From the NCBI GenBank assembly GCA_031409955.1, contig JANNYF010000338.1, positions 1 to 64,000 on the forward strand: 64,000 bases of DNA, in the 5' to 3' direction. The notes beneath the pieces are model-generated. The model was not told the origin of the DNA and searched no databases. It was given only the letters and a program-made list of their open reading frames with translations. Numbering within the stretch: position 1 is the stretch's first letter; every line of letters starts with the position of its first letter. The position numbers and the translations under genes are program-made. Below are positions 44,431-53,173 of this stretch, one piece after another. The DNA is from JAFDVL01 sp031409955. GTDB taxonomy: Bacteria > Acidobacteriota > Blastocatellia > RBC074.

Positions 44431-45069
44431 TTAAGTCGTCGCAAATTCCGTCACGCCTTCCATCATCTCTTCCAGTTGGTCGTCGAAGAAATGTCCTGCG
44501 CCTTGGATTTTCACCAGACGGCAATTATTTTCAGGCGGCAGCGAGCGGAGGAGTTCTTCAATCGGGGCCAGCGGCGCGATCTCGTCGTTGGTGCCGTGAA
44601 TGAAGAGCTTGGGTTTATGACAGGCCAGCAAAACCGCGCGGTCGTGCATGCGGACAGGCGCGCCAATCGCAATCAGTTTCGTCACGCGTGGGTCGGCGCA
44701 TCCGACGCGCAAACCAATCGCAGAGCCGAACGAAAAGCCTGCGACAAGTACCTCGCGCGCTTCGGGATGCTTGCTGAGCAAATAGTCCAACGCAATGCGC
44801 GCATCTTCGGCTTCACCTGCGCCGTCGTCGAAGGTGCCAGTGCTGTACCCGACGCCGCGAAAGTTGAAGCGCAGCGTTTCGTAGCCGGCTTTATGCAAGG
44901 CACGCGCGGCGCGAAAGACGACTTTGTTGTGCATGGTTCCCCCGTGCAAGGGGTGCGGATGCAAGACCAGCGCGGCACGCGTCGTGAGGTGATTTTCAGG
45001 ACGATAAATAACTTCCAGATGTCCGTGTGGTGCGGGGATGAAAAAATTACCTTTGGGATATGGATACAT
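44431..45069 (-). CDS. alpha/beta hydrolase (serine esterase-like)
   Basis: A 212-residue cytosolic hydrolase. LVLHPHPLHGGTMHNKVV is the oxyanion-loop region, FNFRGVGYSTGTFDDG is typical of the family, Ser lies in GFSFGSAIG, an Asp in FIHGTNDEIAPL, and His in GAGHFFDDQLEEM complete the triad. It belongs to the small dienelactone-hydrolase-like group often annotated as a predicted alpha/beta hydrolase. Substrate unknown. Confidence 0.85.
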   Translation of the reverse strand: MYPYPKGNFFIPAPHGHLEVIYRPENHLTTRAALVLHPHPLHGGTMHNKVVFRAARALHKAGYETLRFNFRGVGYSTGTFDDGAGEAEDARIALDYLLSKHPEAREVLVAGFSFGSAIGLRVGCADPRVTKLIAIGAPVRMHDRAVLLACHKPKLFIHGTNDEIAPLAPIEELLRSLPPENNCRLVKIQGAGHFFDDQLEEMMEGVTEFATT

Positions 45070-45095
45070 AAGGTCACTAGCAAAACGAAGCGGAC

Positions 45096-45217
45096 TTAGA
45101 CAGGATGAACAAGATTGATGGCAGGGTTGACAAGACGATCAGAAACAGCGACCAGCCATGAGTAGTCAATTGTATGACTTGTTAACCCTGCTCCTAAATC
45201 CTGTCAATCCTGTCTAA
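45096..45217. repeat. intergenic palindrome with GACAGGAT/ATCCTGTC units
   Basis: Arms of about 39 bases (45096-45134 and 45178-45217) pair imperfectly; each arm contains repeated CAGGAT- or ATCCTGTC-type units about ten bases apart. Located between divergent genes, so it is not needed as a terminator. Confidence 0.75.
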
Positions 45218-45257
45218 CTATTCGACTGATCTCGTTCGCCTACCTCCGCCAAACCCA

Positions 45258-45272
45258 CGACAAATATTGTCG
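45258..45272. promoter_or_regulatory. short palindromic operator candidate
   Basis: CGACAA-ATA-TTGTCG, a perfect 6+6 inverted repeat with 3-base centre, 139 bases before the NRPS-like start. It shares the GACAA-N3-TTGTC pattern with the palindrome on the pilB promoter (1970-1984). Confidence 0.3.
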
Positions 45273-45410
45273 GGCAGTGGGGTAATATTCGCCGCGCACG
45301 TGAAAAACTCTTTGGTTGGGGCAGGGCAAATCACATAAACTGTGGACGAGCAAAATTCAGTCTAGCCCATTTTCTTTTTGGGATAAATATACTGATGGTG
45401 ATTTAAGGCG

Positions 45411-48400
45411 ATGAACCCGAAGCAAATCGAAGAATTCTTTCACCTCACTCCTGTCCAAAAGTACGTGCTGCGTCAAAGCGAGCAATCGGCTCCGCACGCT
45501 CACCTGGCGCAATTTAGTTGTCAATTGGACGGGCCGCTGGATGTTCCAGCCTTTGAGCGTGCCTGGCAAAAAGTGACGAATCATCAACCCGGCCTGCGCA
45601 CGACATTTGTCAGTGGCGACCTCAAAGAACCAGTGCAGGTCATCAATCGCAATGTGGGCGTCGAACTGGAAAAGCAGGATTGGCGCAACTTGTCGGACGG
45701 GGATCAGACGCGTCGGTTGGCCGAATTATTGCAGGCGGATCGGCTCAGCAGTTTTGTGCTGAAGACGCCGCCGCTGTGGCACATGACGCTGATTCGACGC
45801 GACGAAGAACGGTATCACTTCGTGTGGACATATCATGAATTACTCTTTGATGAACGTTCACTGCCGCTCTTATTCAATGAGGCGTTGGAATGTTACGGCG
45901 CAATCTTGCGCGCCCAAAAGGTTCCGTTGCCGATGCCCTCTTCCTTCCGCAAATACATGGAGTGGGTCAAGAAAAAAGATGCCGTCGCCACCGAGCGGTT
46001 TTGGCGCACGACTCTCAAAGGGTTTCATACGCCGACGCCGATGACGCTGACCTTGCCGGAAATGACGGTGCAATTGGCAGCGGAAAAAGCCGGGACGCTG
46101 AATGCGTTGGCAGCGCAACAATACATTGCGCCGGAAGTCATGGCCTACGGCGCGTGGGCCTTGTTGCTGAGCCGTTTGAGCAGCCAAATAGATGTTGTGT
46201 TTGGCTTCAATGTTTCCGGGCGGTCGCCGCAATTTCATGCCGCAGATCGGGTGATCGGTCACGTGCGCAACACGATTCCGCTGCGCGTGCGCATCGCCCC
46301 GGACGCGATGGCAGTAGAATGGTTGACGGACTTGCAAAAACAGTGGGAAGAACTGCAGCACTACGGGCATGCCTCGCTCGCCCAAATTCAAAGCTGGAGC
46401 GAGATCGCTGCCGCACAACCGCTCTTTGACAGCGTGGTGGTGTTCGATATGGCGGACACGGCAGCAGGCCTCAACCGCGAAGTTGCCGGGCTGCAAATTC
46501 AATACGATAGTTTGGTTTCGCCGAATCATTTTCCGCTGGCAGTGATGATTAAAGAGAACGGCGTGTGGGAACTCACGGGTGATGCCCACGTCACACAGCT
46601 TCGTTATTTGCTGGAGCAATTTGCTATCGCGCCGCAGCGCAGACTCGCTGAAATCGTGTTGCCCGCCGCGCCGGTTCCACACACGCGTGTTCCAGACGCG
46701 TCTGTTCCTCCCTCCATTCTTGCCGCTAGACGCGACACGGTTGCGCCGCCGCCCCCATTGCCGGACATGTGGTCGCAGCCGGAAGACGCAGAACAAGGTT
46801 GGGTGAGTTGGCTCAAGGACGAAACCTGCGTGCACGAATTGTTTGAGGAACGCGTGGCACAGATGCCCGACGCGCTGGCGGTGCGGTTGCAGGGACAGGC
46901 GTTGACGTATCGGGAACTGAATGCGCGGGCGAATCAATTGGCGCGCTACCTGCGCAAGCTTAATGTGGTGCCGTCCCTTCCGGTGGGTTTGTGTTTTGCG
47001 CCCTCCGTCGAAGGCTTGGTCGCTATGCTCGGCGTCCTCAAGGCCGGCGGCGCGTATTTGCCGCTTGATGCCACGGTGGTCGAACGCGAATTGCAGCAGA
47101 TCGTTACCGCATCCGCGACTTCCGTGTTGCTGACACAAGCGCGCCTGGAGCCAAAGTTCCGTGCCATCCCGGTGCATTGCATTGTGCTTTGCCTGGACAC
47201 TGATTGGGCGATGATCGCGGAGGAGGAAGCGGACAATTTGGCGTGTCAGATCAGCGACGAACATCCGGCGTGTTTTTTACCAGCAGGATTGCGGGTTACT
47301 GCGGAAACGCCCGCCGTCATTACGCATGCCCGATTGGCTAAGGCTGTAGGCAGCGCGCAGGAATGGTTTCGCTTCGAGCCGAACAATCCCTGGCATCTGT
47401 TTGGCTCGCAGCTCCCCGAACACACGCGTGTGGAACAGACGCATTTGGAACAGACGCATCTGGAACAGACGCGTCTGGAACCCACGTTGCAGGTTGATGC
47501 GCTGAGCGAGATGAATAGTGGGATGGATTGGTTCGACCTGACACCCGAACCCGTGTTGGAAACTGCGCCTGAAGCCGAATTGGTGCTGAGCGCTGACCCG
47601 GACTTTGAGCTGCCAGACTTTGAGCTGCTGGACGCTAATCTGGATGCTGGGGCAAGTATGGAGCTGGACTTGGAGACAGAGTTTGAATTGGACTTGCCAC
47701 TGGAACCAGAAGCCAAAGACGCAACCGTCGCAAGCGAAGTAAATGAAGTCGAGGTACGCGAAGTCAGCGAAGTCCTCATTGAGCCATCCACGCTTGCGCC
47801 GATCCAGCATTGGTTTTTTGCCCAGCATCCGTTGGGGCCGCAGCATTGGAACGTTTCGCTGCTGGCGGAAATCGGCGACTGCCTGGATCAGACAATGCTC
47901 CAACAGGCCTTGCAATTGGTCGTCGCGCAGCACGAAGCTTTGCGCTGGCGCTTTGCAGAAACTGCTACGGGCTGGCGTTTGAATGAGGGCTTGGACCTTG
48001 CCGCGCTTCCGTTCGAGTACGTGGATTTTTCGGCCAAATGGGCGCGCAGCCAACGCAAAGCTCTCGAAGAGACCGCCGACAAATTGCAAACCAGTTTGCA
48101 CCTGAGCGATGGCCCGTTGTGGCGCGCCGCGTATTTCGATTTGGGCGCAGATCGTTCGCATCGGCTGCTGATCATTGCGCATCACCTGATTGCGGACGAA
48201 ACGTCGCTCCGCATTTTTCTGCACGATTGGCTAACGACCTATTGGCAATTACGCCGCGATCAAACGGTCGCATTGCCACTCCCAACCGCTTCGTATCAGG
48301 CGTGGTTGCAAACGCTGGTTGCTTCGACACAGCCGGAAGAGTTAACACACTGGCAGCAGCTCAATGCCACGTCATTGCGTGCGTTGCCCATAGATCATCC

Positions 48401-49085
48401 TGACGGCGCGAACACTTATGGGCACGTGGATCGCGTGGTGGTTTCGCTCAACACCAAAGAAACCGAAAGCCTGTTGCACCACATGCCGCAAGCAGCGGAA
48501 GCGGACGTCAACGAAATCGTGCTGACGGCGTTAACTCTGGCGCTCACCCAGTGGGCGGGCGAAAGTGCGGCTTTACTTGAATTGGAATGTAACGCGCGGA
48601 ACCTGACCGAACTGGATGCCACCCGCACGATGGGTTGGTTTGCCGCGAAGTTTCCGGTCTGGTTGGCAGTTGAAACTCCGTTCGATGTAGCCGCCGCTTT
48701 GCACGCGATCAAAGCGCAGTTACGCGCGATTCCACGCGATGGCCTCGGTTATGGTTTGTTGCGTTATTGCGACACGAAAGCCTTGCTGCGTGATTTGCCG
48801 GAGCCGAAAGTCAGTTTCAAATATCTGACTTTTCCATCGGATGAAACCGCGTGGCGAGTTGCGCCGGAATCCGTTGGCCTGGAACATCATCCGCACAATG
48901 AACGAAACATCGTCATCGCAGTAGCAGGTGCCATGAACCTGACCATGCTGGAGTTTCGGTGGGAATACGCCAGAGAACGGTTCGAGCAGAAAAATATTGG
49001 CTTGTTAGTGAATGGGTTTATCGAGGAATTACGTCGTTTGATTCACCACTATTCGCCGCATAGCGCGCGCGTCGGTGATAGATGA
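45411..49085 (+). CDS. degenerate NRPS-like protein: condensation, partial adenylation, epimerase-like; no carrier domain
   Basis: A 1,224-residue uninterrupted frame. Residues 10-430 are a condensation domain in which the HHxxxDG motif reads HELLFDE (142-148), so the catalytic second His is Glu143. Residues about 470-660 are the start of an adenylation domain (LTYRELNARANQLARYLR, LKAGGAYLPLD), but the ATP-binding A3 loop is unrecognisable and motifs A4-A10 are absent. A 15-bp tandem repeat and a long acidic linker follow. Residues about 795-1220 are an epimerase/condensation domain: PIQHWFFAQ, HHLIADE (924-930), Glu1059 at the position of EGHGRE, RTMGWFAAKFPVWL and VSFKYLTF. No GGxSL carrier motif and no thioesterase. 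It cannot act as a normal NRPS module. Confidence 0.8.
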   Translation: MNPKQIEEFFHLTPVQKYVLRQSEQSAPHAHLAQFSCQLDGPLDVPAFERAWQKVTNHQPGLRTTFVSGDLKEPVQVINRNVGVELEKQDWRNLSDGDQTRRLAELLQADRLSSFVLKTPPLWHMTLIRRDEERYHFVWTYHELLFDERSLPLLFNEALECYGAILRAQKVPLPMPSSFRKYMEWVKKKDAVATERFWRTTLKGFHTPTPMTLTLPEMTVQLAAEKAGTLNALAAQQYIAPEVMAYGAWALLLSRLSSQIDVVFGFNVSGRSPQFHAADRVIGHVRNTIPLRVRIAPDAMAVEWLTDLQKQWEELQHYGHASLAQIQSWSEIAAAQPLFDSVVVFDMADTAAGLNREVAGLQIQYDSLVSPNHFPLAVMIKENGVWELTGDAHVTQLRYLLEQFAIAPQRRLAEIVLPAAPVPHTRVPDASVPPSILAARRDTVAPPPPLPDMWSQPEDAEQGWVSWLKDETCVHELFEERVAQMPDALAVRLQGQALTYRELNARANQLARYLRKLNVVPSLPVGLCFAPSVEGLVAMLGVLKAGGAYLPLDATVVERELQQIVTASATSVLLTQARLEPKFRAIPVHCIVLCLDTDWAMIAEEEADNLACQISDEHPACFLPAGLRVTAETPAVITHARLAKAVGSAQEWFRFEPNNPWHLFGSQLPEHTRVEQTHLEQTHLEQTRLEPTLQVDALSEMNSGMDWFDLTPEPVLETAPEAELVLSADPDFELPDFELLDANLDAGASMELDLETEFELDLPLEPEAKDATVASEVNEVEVREVSEVLIEPSTLAPIQHWFFAQHPLGPQHWNVSLLAEIGDCLDQTMLQQALQLVVAQHEALRWRFAETATGWRLNEGLDLAALPFEYVDFSAKWARSQRKALEETADKLQTSLHLSDGPLWRAAYFDLGADRSHRLLIIAHHLIADETSLRIFLHDWLTTYWQLRRDQTVALPLPTASYQAWLQTLVASTQPEELTHWQQLNATSLRALPIDHPDGANTYGHVDRVVVSLNTKETESLLHHMPQAAEADVNEIVLTALTLALTQWAGESAALLELECNARNLTELDATRTMGWFAAKFPVWLAVETPFDVAAALHAIKAQLRAIPRDGLGYGLLRYCDTKALLRDLPEPKVSFKYLTFPSDETAWRVAPESVGLEHHPHNERNIVIAVAGAMNLTMLEFRWEYARERFEQKNIGLLVNGFIEELRRLIHHYSPHSARVGDR
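46673..46708. repeat. in-gene repeat, left copy
   Basis: Contains ACACGCGTGTTCCAGACGCG and the following TCTGTTCC; its reverse complement resembles the tandem unit at 47418-47482. It encodes VPHTRVPDASVP, in the linker between the condensation domain and the adenylation fragment of the NRPS-like gene. Confidence 0.75.
47418..47482. repeat. in-gene 15-bp tandem repeat, right copy
   Basis: Three units of TGGAACAGACGCATY at 47431-47475, preceded by CACACGCGTG. Encodes VEQTHLEQTHLEQTR. It is in inverted orientation to 46673-46708, so the two copies bracket the adenylation fragment. Confidence 0.8.
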
Positions 49086-49089
49086 AAAT

Positions 49090-49185
49090 ATGGTTCTGAG
49101 GCTGGCTGACGGAGAGTATGAGGTCAAGCTCAGTGATGAGACGAAACTCCGGTATAACTTTCGATTCCGCGTCGAGCTGAAATAA
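49090..49185 (+). CDS. possible 31-residue small protein after the NRPS-like gene
   Basis: An ATG four bases after the NRPS-like stop opens a 31-codon frame ending in TAA, reading MVLRLADGEYEVKLSD then TKLRYNFRFRVELK. The peptide is charged, alternates polar and hydrophobic residues as beta strands do, and is coupled in position to the upstream stop. There is no ribosome site of its own and no family is known. It could be chance. Confidence 0.25.
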   Translation: MVLRLADGEYEVKLSDETKLRYNFRFRVELK

Positions 49186-49314
49186 GGTCTGGGTCTGGGC
49201 CGTCTTGCCTGTTCGTAGCCATCTCCAATTTTTAGTTGGGACGTTTTTTTCAAAATCTGAGTTTTTTTCATCTCTTTTTTGCACGATGAAAGGGTGGGGA
49301 GGGAGAGACGGAGA

Positions 49315-50733
49315 CTACTTTGTCACACCTTGTCTTATTTCCAGCGCATCAATTGCGATGGCAACGTTACCAATCATCTGCCCTGCGTCGGAATATTTGG
49401 TGGCGGGCAGCGCGACCGCTTCATCCAGGTGCTGCGCCTGTTGATTGAGGTAGTTATTAATTTCGGCGGTTCCCTTCGGGTGGGCGCGTAAGTTGGAAAT
49501 CCGGGTACGCAAGCGCTCAACCTGTTCCAGATTTTCCTTTTGCATCTTTTGCTGCAATAGTCCACGCTCCGGCGTAAAGCGATAGTTCAATATAACTGCT
49601 GTGGTGCTGAGCAGCACCGCAATAATCACAAAGATCAAGGCGACTTTACGTCCGTCAAACCCGCTTGCGGCTACCGGCGTCGCGGCTTCAGGCGCGGGCA
49701 GTTCCGGCTCAGCAGATGGGCTTGAAAGTGGTTCGATTGAAGCAGGAGAAAGAGGCAGGTTGGCAATGGCTTGTCCGTCCGAAATGGAGACAGTGTCCTG
49801 TGGAGGAGATAAGCCCACATCGTCCAACAGGAAGTCCCGCGGCGTGTCAGGCGGGCGGGCGATTAGTTCGGGTGCGACTGCCTCATCGTCTGGTGCCGCC
49901 AAATGCTCACCCGTGACCCGTGCCAACACCACCGTGATATTATCTTCGCCGCCACGTTCGTTGGCGAGTTCGATCAACTTGTCACAAGCTTCCCGCAGGT
50001 CTGCGGCTTCCGCCACGAGCGCCGCCATTTCCTCATTCATCATTTTGCCGGACAGCCCATCGCTACAGAGCAACAAAACATCGTTCGCGCGCAGCGGCAG
50101 GTAGCTGACCACTACGTCAATTTCGTGCTGCGCACCGAGCGCCTGCAAAATGTAGTTGCGGCGCGGATGCGAGGCGGCTTCTTCTTCGGTGATTTGACCG
50201 AGGTCAATCAGTTGCTGGACGACGGATTGATCTTTGGTGATGCGCGTAATTTTGCCGTCCCGAATCAAATGCGCGCGACTGTCGCCGACCTGTGCAAAAC
50301 ACGCGTGATCGTTGGCCAACGCGACGGCGGTAAACGTCGCGCCCATGCCGTGATATTGCGAATTCACAATGCTTTCAATATGAATTGTCGCGTTCGATTG
50401 CTCAATCGCCACGCGCAATTGCTCTGCCAGGCTGAGCTTACTGTGCTCTTGATGCGCTTGTAATTGCGGCATCAACTCGACCACGATTTCGACCGCCATC
50501 CGTGACGCGACTTCTCCCGCCAGTGCGCCACCCATGCCGTCGGACACCGCAAACACGGCTCCACGCGCGCCGGGGGCCAGCGTTTGCAGCCCGGTGGTTT
50601 CTCCATCAATCCCCGTCCAACTGGTTTTGCTGGCGAGATCAAGGACCAAAAAATTGTCTTCGTTACCTTGCCGCACTTGTCCGATGTGAGTCTGTGCGCA
50701 AAAGGTTAGGTGCAGGGCGGATGGAGTAGTCAT
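49315..50733 (-). CDS. PP2C-type Ser/Thr protein phosphatase with C-terminal membrane anchor
   Basis: A 472-residue protein. The PP2C domain spans about 8-250: RQGNEDNFLVLD, FAVSDGMGGALAGEVAS (metal-binding Asp and Gly), GMGATFTAVAL, AQVGDSRAHLIRDGKI, LLCSDGLSG and GGEDNITVVLA. After a Pro/Glu/Asp-rich linker there is a membrane helix (VALIFVIIAVLLSTTAVIL) and a 100-residue helical tail, probably periplasmic. It opposes Ser/Thr kinases of the Hanks type; none is encoded here. Confidence 0.9.
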   Translation of the reverse strand: MTTPSALHLTFCAQTHIGQVRQGNEDNFLVLDLASKTSWTGIDGETTGLQTLAPGARGAVFAVSDGMGGALAGEVASRMAVEIVVELMPQLQAHQEHSKLSLAEQLRVAIEQSNATIHIESIVNSQYHGMGATFTAVALANDHACFAQVGDSRAHLIRDGKITRITKDQSVVQQLIDLGQITEEEAASHPRRNYILQALGAQHEIDVVVSYLPLRANDVLLLCSDGLSGKMMNEEMAALVAEAADLREACDKLIELANERGGEDNITVVLARVTGEHLAAPDDEAVAPELIARPPDTPRDFLLDDVGLSPPQDTVSISDGQAIANLPLSPASIEPLSSPSAEPELPAPEAATPVAASGFDGRKVALIFVIIAVLLSTTAVILNYRFTPERGLLQQKMQKENLEQVERLRTRISNLRAHPKGTAEINNYLNQQAQHLDEAVALPATKYSDAGQMIGNVAIAIDALEIRQGVTK

Positions 50734-50744
50734 CTTAAATATTT

Positions 50745-50845
50745 GAGATTTGAGATTTGAGATTTGAGATTTGAGATTTGAGATCAGGGTTCGATTTGAA
50801 ATGGTGCTTAGCCTTTCAAATCTTAAATCTCCAATCTCAAATCCT
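50745..50845. repeat. hairpin with 7-bp tandem GAGATTT arm
   Basis: Five full copies of GAGATTT (50745-50779) and a partial sixth form the left arm; the right arm (50815-50845) holds AAATCT and AATCTCAAATC units. The stop of the PLP-enzyme gene lies inside the right arm. Located between two minus-strand genes. Confidence 0.85.
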
Positions 50846-51976
50846 ATTCAACGCCTGATCTACGTCTTCAATCAGGTCTTCGACATCTTCGATGCCGACG
50901 GAAATTCGCACCAGTCCAGCGGTGATGCCGAGCTGCTCGCGCTTGGCTTCCGGCACCGACGCGTGCGTCATCGTGGCCGGATGCGAAATCAAAGTTTCCA
51001 CGCCGCCGAGGCTTTCGGCCAGCGCACAAAGCTTTACGTTATCAAGAACAGCGCGTGCGCTCGCCAATGATCCTAAATCAAAAGCAATCATTCCGCCAAA
51101 GCCTGTCATCAATTTTTTGGCGCGCTCGTGCTGCGGGTGATTGCCCAAGCCAGGATAATACACTTTTTTGACTTTCGGATGCTCAGCCAAAAAGCCCGCC
51201 ATCATCCGGCCATTCGCATCGTGTTGCCGCATTCGCACCGCCAATGTTTTCGTGCCGCGCAGGATCAGAAACGAATCGAAGGGCGACAAAATTGCGCCAA
51301 CAGCATTCTGCAAAAAGCCGATGCGGTCGGCATCTTCCTGATTCGTGCTGACGACGACTCCGCCGACGCTGTCGCTGTGACCGTTCAAGTATTTCGTCGT
51401 TGAATGCACTACGAAATCCGCGCCCCATTCAATGGGACGCAGGAAATACGGACTCATAAACGTGTTGTCCACTGCCAACCAAATGCCGCGTTCTTTCGTG
51501 AGCTGCCCAATCGCTTCAAGGTCGGCGACCTGCATCACTGGATTTGTTGGCGTTTCCAGGAAGACGAGTTTTGTTTCCGGGCGCACCGCCGCTTCAACAT
51601 TGGCGATGTCACTCGTATCCACGTAACTGAAGTCCAACCCAAATGGCCGCAGCACGCGTTCGCACAAACGATATGTGCCGCCATACGTGTTGTCCGACAC
51701 GATGACGTGATCGCCCGCCTTCAGCAACATCATCACCGCGTGAATTGCCGACATGCCTGAAGCAAAGCAATGCGCGTGCAAGCCGCCTTCCAGGGCCGCC
51801 AGATTTTTTTCCAGCGCCAATCGGGTCGGGTTTTGCGTGCGCGCATACTCGAAGCCTTTGTGTTGACCGAGAGCGTCTTGCACGTACGTCGAAGTCTGAA
51901 AGATAGGCGTGATGATGGCGCCCGTTGACGGGTCGGATATCTGTCCGGCGTGAATAGCTGTGGTGGAAAATCCCAT
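50837..51976 (-). CDS. Cys/Met metabolism PLP-dependent enzyme (cystathionine gamma-synthase/lyase type)
   Basis: A 379-residue fold-type I PLP enzyme of transsulfuration. Features: TPIFQTSTYVQD, FEYARTQNPTRLALE, FASGMSAIHAV, VSDNTYGGTYRL, FLETPTNPVMQVADL, and the cofactor Lys195 in STTKYLNGHSDSVGG. The closing LVRISVGIEDVEDLIEDV is typical. Gamma-synthase, beta- or gamma-lyase activities are not distinguishable from sequence alone. Its last codons are within a repeat arm. Confidence 0.9.
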   Translation of the reverse strand: MGFSTTAIHAGQISDPSTGAIITPIFQTSTYVQDALGQHKGFEYARTQNPTRLALEKNLAALEGGLHAHCFASGMSAIHAVMMLLKAGDHVIVSDNTYGGTYRLCERVLRPFGLDFSYVDTSDIANVEAAVRPETKLVFLETPTNPVMQVADLEAIGQLTKERGIWLAVDNTFMSPYFLRPIEWGADFVVHSTTKYLNGHSDSVGGVVVSTNQEDADRIGFLQNAVGAILSPFDSFLILRGTKTLAVRMRQHDANGRMMAGFLAEHPKVKKVYYPGLGNHPQHERAKKLMTGFGGMIAFDLGSLASARAVLDNVKLCALAESLGGVETLISHPATMTHASVPEAKREQLGITAGLVRISVGIEDVEDLIEDVDQALNRI

Positions 51977-52002
51977 AAAAATGAAGCAGGATTCAGGGGC
52001 CA

Positions 52003-52049
52003 GGATTTAGGATTTAGAAAGCAATCGCCGTTCCCTAAATCCTAAATCC
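52003..52049. repeat. hairpin of GGATTTA units
   Basis: A perfect 15-bp stem (GGATTTAGGATTTAG, 52003-52017, and its complement 52035-52049) made of two 7-bp units per arm with a 17-base loop. Between two minus-strand genes; further CAGGATT and AAATCC units flank it. Confidence 0.85.
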
Positions 52050-52062
52050 CAAATCCTCGTTC

Positions 52063-53013
52063 CTATTTTCCAAAATATGCCCGATAAAATCGGCCTGCGA
52101 CCTGTGCCGCTTCTGTGCCTGTGCCTTCTTTCAAAAAGACGATCAAGCCGATTTCTGGTTTGTCGGCAGGCGCAAAAGACACGAACAACGCGTTCTCGTC
52201 ATTGCTGCCGACTTTGCCGGCCACATGTTCGCGCGCGGTTCCGGCGGCCATCGCGGAACCTTCTTCGACCGAGCGCACCAAGCCCTTGCGAATGATTTCA
52301 AGCGCGCGTTTATTGATCGGAATCGCTGGCGGCGTGATCGTTTGCGAGGTCGTCGCGATAATCGTAGACATCCGTTCGCTGGTGGTCGTGTTGCTGGCCA
52401 GCGAAATGGCTAATTGGGCGAAATGCAATTCATTCGCTTTCATCCCCGCGCCCCGCGCTGTCAAGGCTTCATAATCTGCGCCCGACAGATTGACCGGAAT
52501 CGCGGCGGTGATCGGTCGCATTGCAGTTGTCCCGGCATTCACGGATTCCGTGCCGTAGTACATAAATCCAATAATCTGCGCGGCGCGCTTGAATGCGGCG
52601 GGCGGCACTTTTTTACTGAGTTCAGCAAAGAACGCCGGGCACAGTCGCGCCAACGCTTCGGTCACATCTACTAATTCGCCCGCGTCACTGCATGGGAGTT
52701 TGGTTTGCTCCGTGATGACGCCGGAATCCAGCGCTGCATAAATCGTTACGACTTGCACGATTTCAAAGGGCGAAGTGGTAAATTGCGCATCCATCCCGCG
52801 CGCCACGCGCTTCAGAATGCGCCCATATTGCGGGTCTACAATGACGACTGTGCCCACATTCGTTCCCAATGCTTCATAGCCCATTTGTCCGTAATCCAGT
52901 ACGGGCGCAAGTGTCCGCTGCGCAATCGGTGCACGGTAACAGGCAGACCCCAAAGTGAGTCCCAATAAGAGGCCGCACGTAAGTAATCGTCTGAAGGAAT
53001 TCGTGGCTTTCAT
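52063..53013 (-). CDS. penicillin-binding-protein-like lipoprotein lacking catalytic motifs
   Basis: A 316-residue protein with signal peptide and possible lipobox (LGSAC, Cys25). The body aligns by eye with a PBP transpeptidase domain: VVIVDPQYGRIL, TTSPFEIVQVVTIYAALDSG in place of GSTFKIVTALAAL, ITAAIPVNLSG, MKANELHFAQLAISLAS, and VAGKVGSNDENALFVSFAP. Ser81 remains but the SxxK Lys is Glu84; the SxN position reads LCP; KTG reads Lys267-Val-Gly. It is about half the length of a class B PBP and has no dimerisation domain. A non-enzymatic envelope role is likely. Confidence 0.65.
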   Translation of the reverse strand: MKATNSFRRLLTCGLLLGLTLGSACYRAPIAQRTLAPVLDYGQMGYEALGTNVGTVVIVDPQYGRILKRVARGMDAQFTTSPFEIVQVVTIYAALDSGVITEQTKLPCSDAGELVDVTEALARLCPAFFAELSKKVPPAAFKRAAQIIGFMYYGTESVNAGTTAMRPITAAIPVNLSGADYEALTARGAGMKANELHFAQLAISLASNTTTSERMSTIIATTSQTITPPAIPINKRALEIIRKGLVRSVEEGSAMAAGTAREHVAGKVGSNDENALFVSFAPADKPEIGLIVFLKEGTGTEAAQVAGRFYRAYFGK

Positions 53014-53173
53014 GATCTTGAACTACAGCTCTAGGGCTAACCGCTTTTTCGTGTTTGATTGGAGCGGTGCGATACTACAACAGGCGTTCGCGGAGTGTCT
53101 AGCGAAAGGCGCGAGTTTATAATGCCTGACCACGCGCGAATTGATTTTGCCCGGAAAGAATAGGAAGCCAACC

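Larger units (their letters stand above)
45070..45410. other. 341-base divergent intergenic region
   Basis: Lies between the leftward hydrolase and the rightward NRPS-like gene. It holds the palindrome at 45096-45217, a short palindrome at 45258-45272 and a TATACT hexamer at about 45389 that could be a -10 box, without a clear -35. TAAGGCG precedes the ATG at 45411. Confidence 0.5.

Noticed and set aside
45290..45345. Shared AATCACATAANCTG upstream of 32908 and 45411 as a regulatory site
   Set aside because: Only one short match in each place with different distances to the start; chance cannot be excluded.
50745..50845. Tandem GAGATTT array considered as a CRISPR-like array
   Set aside because: Units are 7 bp without spacers and there are no cas genes.
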